A DNA stretch of 64,000 bases from CAYJFK01 sp964369475 (GTDB lineage Bacteria; Bacillota; Clostridia; Oscillospirales; Feifaniaceae): the NCBI GenBank assembly GCA_964369475.1, contig CAYJFK010000002.1, positions 38,341 through 102,340 on the forward strand. Reading direction: 5' to 3'. The notes under the pieces are model-generated. The model worked only from the letters and a program-made list of their open reading frames with translations, was not told where the DNA came from and made no database searches. Position numbers and translations under genes: made by a program. Shown here in pieces: positions 61,382 through 64,000 of this stretch (position 1 is its first letter; each line of letters begins with the position of its first letter).

Positions 61382-63052
61382 TTATGCCTTAAACATATCC
61401 TTATAGAACATATTATAGCTCGACATGCCACCCTCTAAATTATATGTCTCTGTAAATCCGAAGTTTCTTAGCATACACTGACCCGAGTGAGCTCTCTGCC
61501 CCACTACGCATATTACAACTATCGGCTTATCCTTGGGAAGCTCGCCGTGACGCTCTACAATTTCATCAAGCGGAATGTTAATTGCGCCGGGGATCGCTCC
61601 CTTTTCAAATTCCCACTTGTAGCGAATGTCAAGCAAAATTGCGCCCTTTTCGATAAGTGCCGGCAGTTCTTCAAATGTCGCAATAACTGTCAGTCCGTCC
61701 TTAATGTTGCCTGCAACATAACCCACCATATTTAGAGGATCTTTAGGCCCGTTGAATGGGGGTGCATAGGCATATTCCATGTCGGCAAGGTCGTAAACAG
61801 TCCAACCACATCTAATGGCGGTCGCCACTGCATCTATTCTCTTATCGACACCGTTTTGACCTATCGCCTGTGCGCCGAGCAGTCTGCCTGTCTTTTTATC
61901 GTATATAACCTTTAGTGCCATTCTCGTAACACCTGGGTAGTAGGAGGCATGGTCGGGCGAGTGCATCATTACATGAGCAACGTCGTACCCTGCCTTTTTA
62001 GCCGTATCTGTCGTAAGACCTGTCTTTGCTATTACAGTTTCAAAGAGCTTTGTTATTCCCGTGCCGATAGCACCGCCAAATGTTTGCTCCGATACAGAGG
62101 ATGCGCCCTCTCCACGTGCGATGTGGTCGGCTATAATACGTGCCTGACGCTTTGCGTGCCATGCGAGAGCAAGCGTCATATCTTCTCCTGTTATGTTGTT
62201 GTATATAACAGAAACATCGCCGGCTGCGTATATGTCAGCATCGCTCGTCTGCATTGTCTCACGGGATACCTTTATATACCCTCTATCATCAGTCTCAATA
62301 CCTGCATCTTTAGCAAGCTTACTGTTTGGCACTATGCCTGCCGCCGACACTACAAAATCGAAGGAGCCTTGCGTGCCGTTTGACAGGGTGAAAAGCCCTG
62401 TTTCCTTATCGTAGCTGTCGACCTTTGCTCCTGTGTGCACGGTAACCCCTCTGCCCTTTAGCACATTTTCGATAGCTACGCTATATTCCTTGTCCATAAC
62501 AGGAAGGCAACCGCCTGCAAACTCGACAAGCGTTACATTAATTCCACGCTCTACAAGATTTTCCACAACCTCAAGCCCGATAAAGCCAGAGCCTATTACA
62601 AGTGCGTTTTTAGCGCTCTCTACATATCCCATTATTCTGTCAAGATCTGCCATGTCTCTAAGATTTGTTATGTTCTTATAATGCTCGATACCGACAATAC
62701 CCGTATCTCTGCCCGATGCACCTGTTGCAATGATGAGCTTGTCGTAAGGCACTGTAATCTCGCCGCTTGCGGTCTCGACAGTTACGGTTTTATTACCACG
62801 GTCGACAGCTTTAACCTCGTGCATTACCTTTATATCTACATCGTACATGCCCTTCATTCTCTGAGGAGTTTGAAGAAGTAGCGCCTCTCTCTTTGGAATA
62901 GTTCCGCTTATATGGTATGGCATACCGCAGTTTGCAAAGGAGATATACTCTCCCTTTTCAAAAACAGTAATCTTCGCATCTGCCGAGAGCCTTCTAAGCC
63001 TTGTCGCAACCGAAACACCTCCGGCAACGCCACCTGCTATAACAATATTCAT
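61382..63052 (-). CDS. CoA-disulfide reductase/persulfide reductase with rhodanese domain
   Basis: 556 aa. FAD domain starts IVIAGGVAGGVSVATRLRRL; the redox cysteine is in SFANCGMPYHISG near residue 44, as in CoA-disulfide reductase and NADH-dependent persulfide reductase; the NADH motif VIGSGFIGLEV is near 155. The C-terminal rhodanese domain (about 455-555) keeps an active-site loop CVVGQRAHSG. The two-domain form reduces CoA-persulfide or polysulfide in anaerobes, here perhaps for thiol balance or sulfur respiration. ATG at 63052 with GGAGGTG. Confidence 0.93.
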   Translation of the reverse strand: MNIVIAGGVAGGVSVATRLRRLSADAKITVFEKGEYISFANCGMPYHISGTIPKREALLLQTPQRMKGMYDVDIKVMHEVKAVDRGNKTVTVETASGEITVPYDKLIIATGASGRDTGIVGIEHYKNITNLRDMADLDRIMGYVESAKNALVIGSGFIGLEVVENLVERGINVTLVEFAGGCLPVMDKEYSVAIENVLKGRGVTVHTGAKVDSYDKETGLFTLSNGTQGSFDFVVSAAGIVPNSKLAKDAGIETDDRGYIKVSRETMQTSDADIYAAGDVSVIYNNITGEDMTLALAWHAKRQARIIADHIARGEGASSVSEQTFGGAIGTGITKLFETVIAKTGLTTDTAKKAGYDVAHVMMHSPDHASYYPGVTRMALKVIYDKKTGRLLGAQAIGQNGVDKRIDAVATAIRCGWTVYDLADMEYAYAPPFNGPKDPLNMVGYVAGNIKDGLTVIATFEELPALIEKGAILLDIRYKWEFEKGAIPGAINIPLDEIVERHGELPKDKPIVVICVVGQRAHSGQCMLRNFGFTETYNLEGGMSSYNMFYKDMFKA

Positions 63053-63122
63053 AATACTTGCACCTCCGTTATTTTGTACCGTCCTGTTAGGGCAATGCTA
63101 ACAGTTTGATATTTATTCTTCT

Positions 63123-63151
63123 ATTATAAATGTTTATAGGCTACATGTAAA
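63123..63151 (-). promoter_or_regulatory. Promoter of the CoA-disulfide reductase gene
   Basis: TTTACA, 17-base spacer, TATAAT on the minus strand, about 71 bases before the start codon. In the leader CTGTTAG and CTAACAG form a small stem. Confidence 0.65.
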
Positions 63152-63418
63152 GCACTGTATCAAAAAAGTCGTATATATGAAGAAAAATTTATCTTTTGAA
63201 TATTTTGCCATCTGTAATGTAAAATAATGTTGAGCATTGTAAATGTTATATTCACTTCTCTTAATTATTGGGAATTTAGCATTGCCTACATGTATTGTAT
63301 ATTGGATGTAGACAAGCAAAAAAGTGCTAAAGCTGTTCTTTTTATACAAAGCAGAGTAGCTTTTTTGCTGTTATTTTGGCTTGAATTGCAAAATATTGGC
63401 TTTTAGCATGACAAGTTA
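63152..63418. other. AT-rich intergenic region
   Basis: No convincing gene. It contains a T-rich stretch with loose inverted sequence near 63318-63366 (GCAAAAAAG and a CTTTTTTGC partner), possibly a terminator-like stem. No other element recognised. Confidence 0.4.
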
Positions 63419-63447
63419 TTGACATTTCTTTGTAAAAAGTGTACAAT
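63419..63447 (+). promoter_or_regulatory. Promoter of the membrane pyrophosphatase gene
   Basis: TTGACA, 17-base spacer, TACAAT. The leader contains TTAGGG and CCCTAA (a short stem) before the AAGAGGTG ribosome binding site. Confidence 0.8.
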
Positions 63448-63507
63448 ATTTCGTGCTAATACTTGGTTAGGGTGACGCCCTAATCAAAATTTGTAAGAGG
63501 TGTAAAA

Positions 63508-64000
63508 ATGGATTTTATGATCTTATCCCCCATAGGGGCAGTCGTTGCTCTTGCCTATGCGTTTTACCTATCTAGAAAGGTAATGGCGCAAGACGAGGGT
63601 ACTGATGCAATGAAGAAGATAGCGGCTTCTATCAGAACAGGTGCCGATGCATATCTTCGCCGTCAGTATATCGGCGTTGCAAAGTTCTTCGCAATTGTTT
63701 TTGTAGTTCTACTTGGCCTTTCGATGGCCGGGTTTATGGACATCTTTGTTCCGATCTCCTTCCTAACAGGCGGATTTTTCTCGGGACTATCGGGCTTTTT
63801 CGGCATGAAGATTGCAACTGCCGCAAATGCTCGTACAGCATGGGCTTCTAAGAACAGCCTAAACGACGGTCTACGCACTGCCTTCTCGGCAGGTTCTGTT
63901 ATGGGCTTTGTCGTTGTTGGTCTTGGACTGCTCGACGTATCTATCTGGTACTACTTCCTAAACTCTTGGTTTGGTGCACTACCTGCAGACGAGAGAATTG
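63508..64000 (+). CDS. hppA: Membrane-bound H+/Na+-translocating pyrophosphatase, 3' part outside the window
   Basis: Pumps protons or sodium out using pyrophosphate. The first 164 residues are present: MDFMILSPIGAVVALAYAFY (helix 1), ADAYLRRQY near residue 46, then FFAIVFVVLLGLSMAG and TGGFFSGLSGFFGMKIATAA, the conserved N-terminal HppA pattern with ANARTAWASK near 108. The catalytic DVGADLVGK and the Ala/Lys switch that separates K+-dependent from K+-independent forms lie beyond base 64000. ATG at 63508 with AAGAGGTG. Confidence 0.95.
   Translation, partial: MDFMILSPIGAVVALAYAFYLSRKVMAQDEGTDAMKKIAASIRTGADAYLRRQYIGVAKFFAIVFVVLLGLSMAGFMDIFVPISFLTGGFFSGLSGFFGMKIATAANARTAWASKNSLNDGLRTAFSAGSVMGFVVVGLGLLDVSIWYYFLNSWFGALPADERI

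Noticed and set aside
63134..63349. Possible 71-aa ORF on the minus strand
   Set aside because: AT-rich, no ribosome binding site or promoter, and overlaps the reductase promoter.

Overview
The window looks like chromosome of a spore-forming Firmicute of class Clostridia, probably an uncultured gut or anaerobic lineage. The support is spoIVB, a GerW/YtfJ protein, a TepA-like protease, WhiA, RapZ and HprK; ECF transport; a Clostridia-style rpoD-dnaG pair; frequent TTG and GTG starts; and moderate-to-low GC content. No phage, integrase, transposase or CRISPR array was seen. The order or genus cannot be fixed from the sequence alone.

Layout. 1-15778 is one long minus-strand block: cmk (cut by the left edge), a BaiN-like flavoprotein, a small GNAT-like protein, an RsuA/RluB-type pseudouridine synthase, dacF, ytfJ, DUF2953, scpB, scpA, an M50 peptidase, a membrane protein, a J-domain protein, DUF5685, uvrA, uvrB and radC. 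A six-unit hairpin repeat array lies between uvrA and uvrB. 15945-20920 runs rightward: an RluA-type pseudouridine synthase and a potABCD spermidine/putrescine operon. 20940-26620 is an accessory stretch with two duplicated small membrane proteins, a previously uncalled 40-aa peptide ORF under a promoter covered by a 44-bp palindrome, a zinc-ribbon/leucine-rich-repeat protein, a DUF4364-like regulator, a secreted FMN-binding flavoprotein and two membrane genes broken by amber codons. A minus-strand tRNA cluster (Gly, Arg, His, Gln) follows. 27445-33354 carries hflX, yigZ, a dGTPase-like gene, dnaG and rpoD, then tRNA-Leu.

The most notable system is at 33583-39462: a cobalamin riboswitch with its own terminator heads four genes. 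They encode a secreted alpha-toroid protein with three SLH domains, a membrane-anchored DUF4430 (transcobalamin C-domain-like) protein, an EcfT, and one polypeptide fusing two ECF ATPases to an S-component-like membrane domain. I read this as a Gram-positive corrinoid capture and import machine in which the two domains of intrinsic factor/transcobalamin are split over adjacent genes.

39596-47525 holds two membrane GGDEF proteins, a small membrane protein, TepA, a DUF3810 metalloprotease and a large sensor phosphodiesterase; a further GGDEF protein lies at 58620. spoIVB and rpmB follow on the minus strand. 49667-58444 is the conserved hprK-murB-rapZ-whiA-dnaE-pfkA run, interrupted by a GC-rich multi-hairpin segment before rapZ. 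The right end has a second multi-hairpin segment (60239-60470), a DUF4830 protein, a CoA-disulfide/persulfide reductase with a rhodanese domain, and the start of a membrane pyrophosphatase cut by the right edge.
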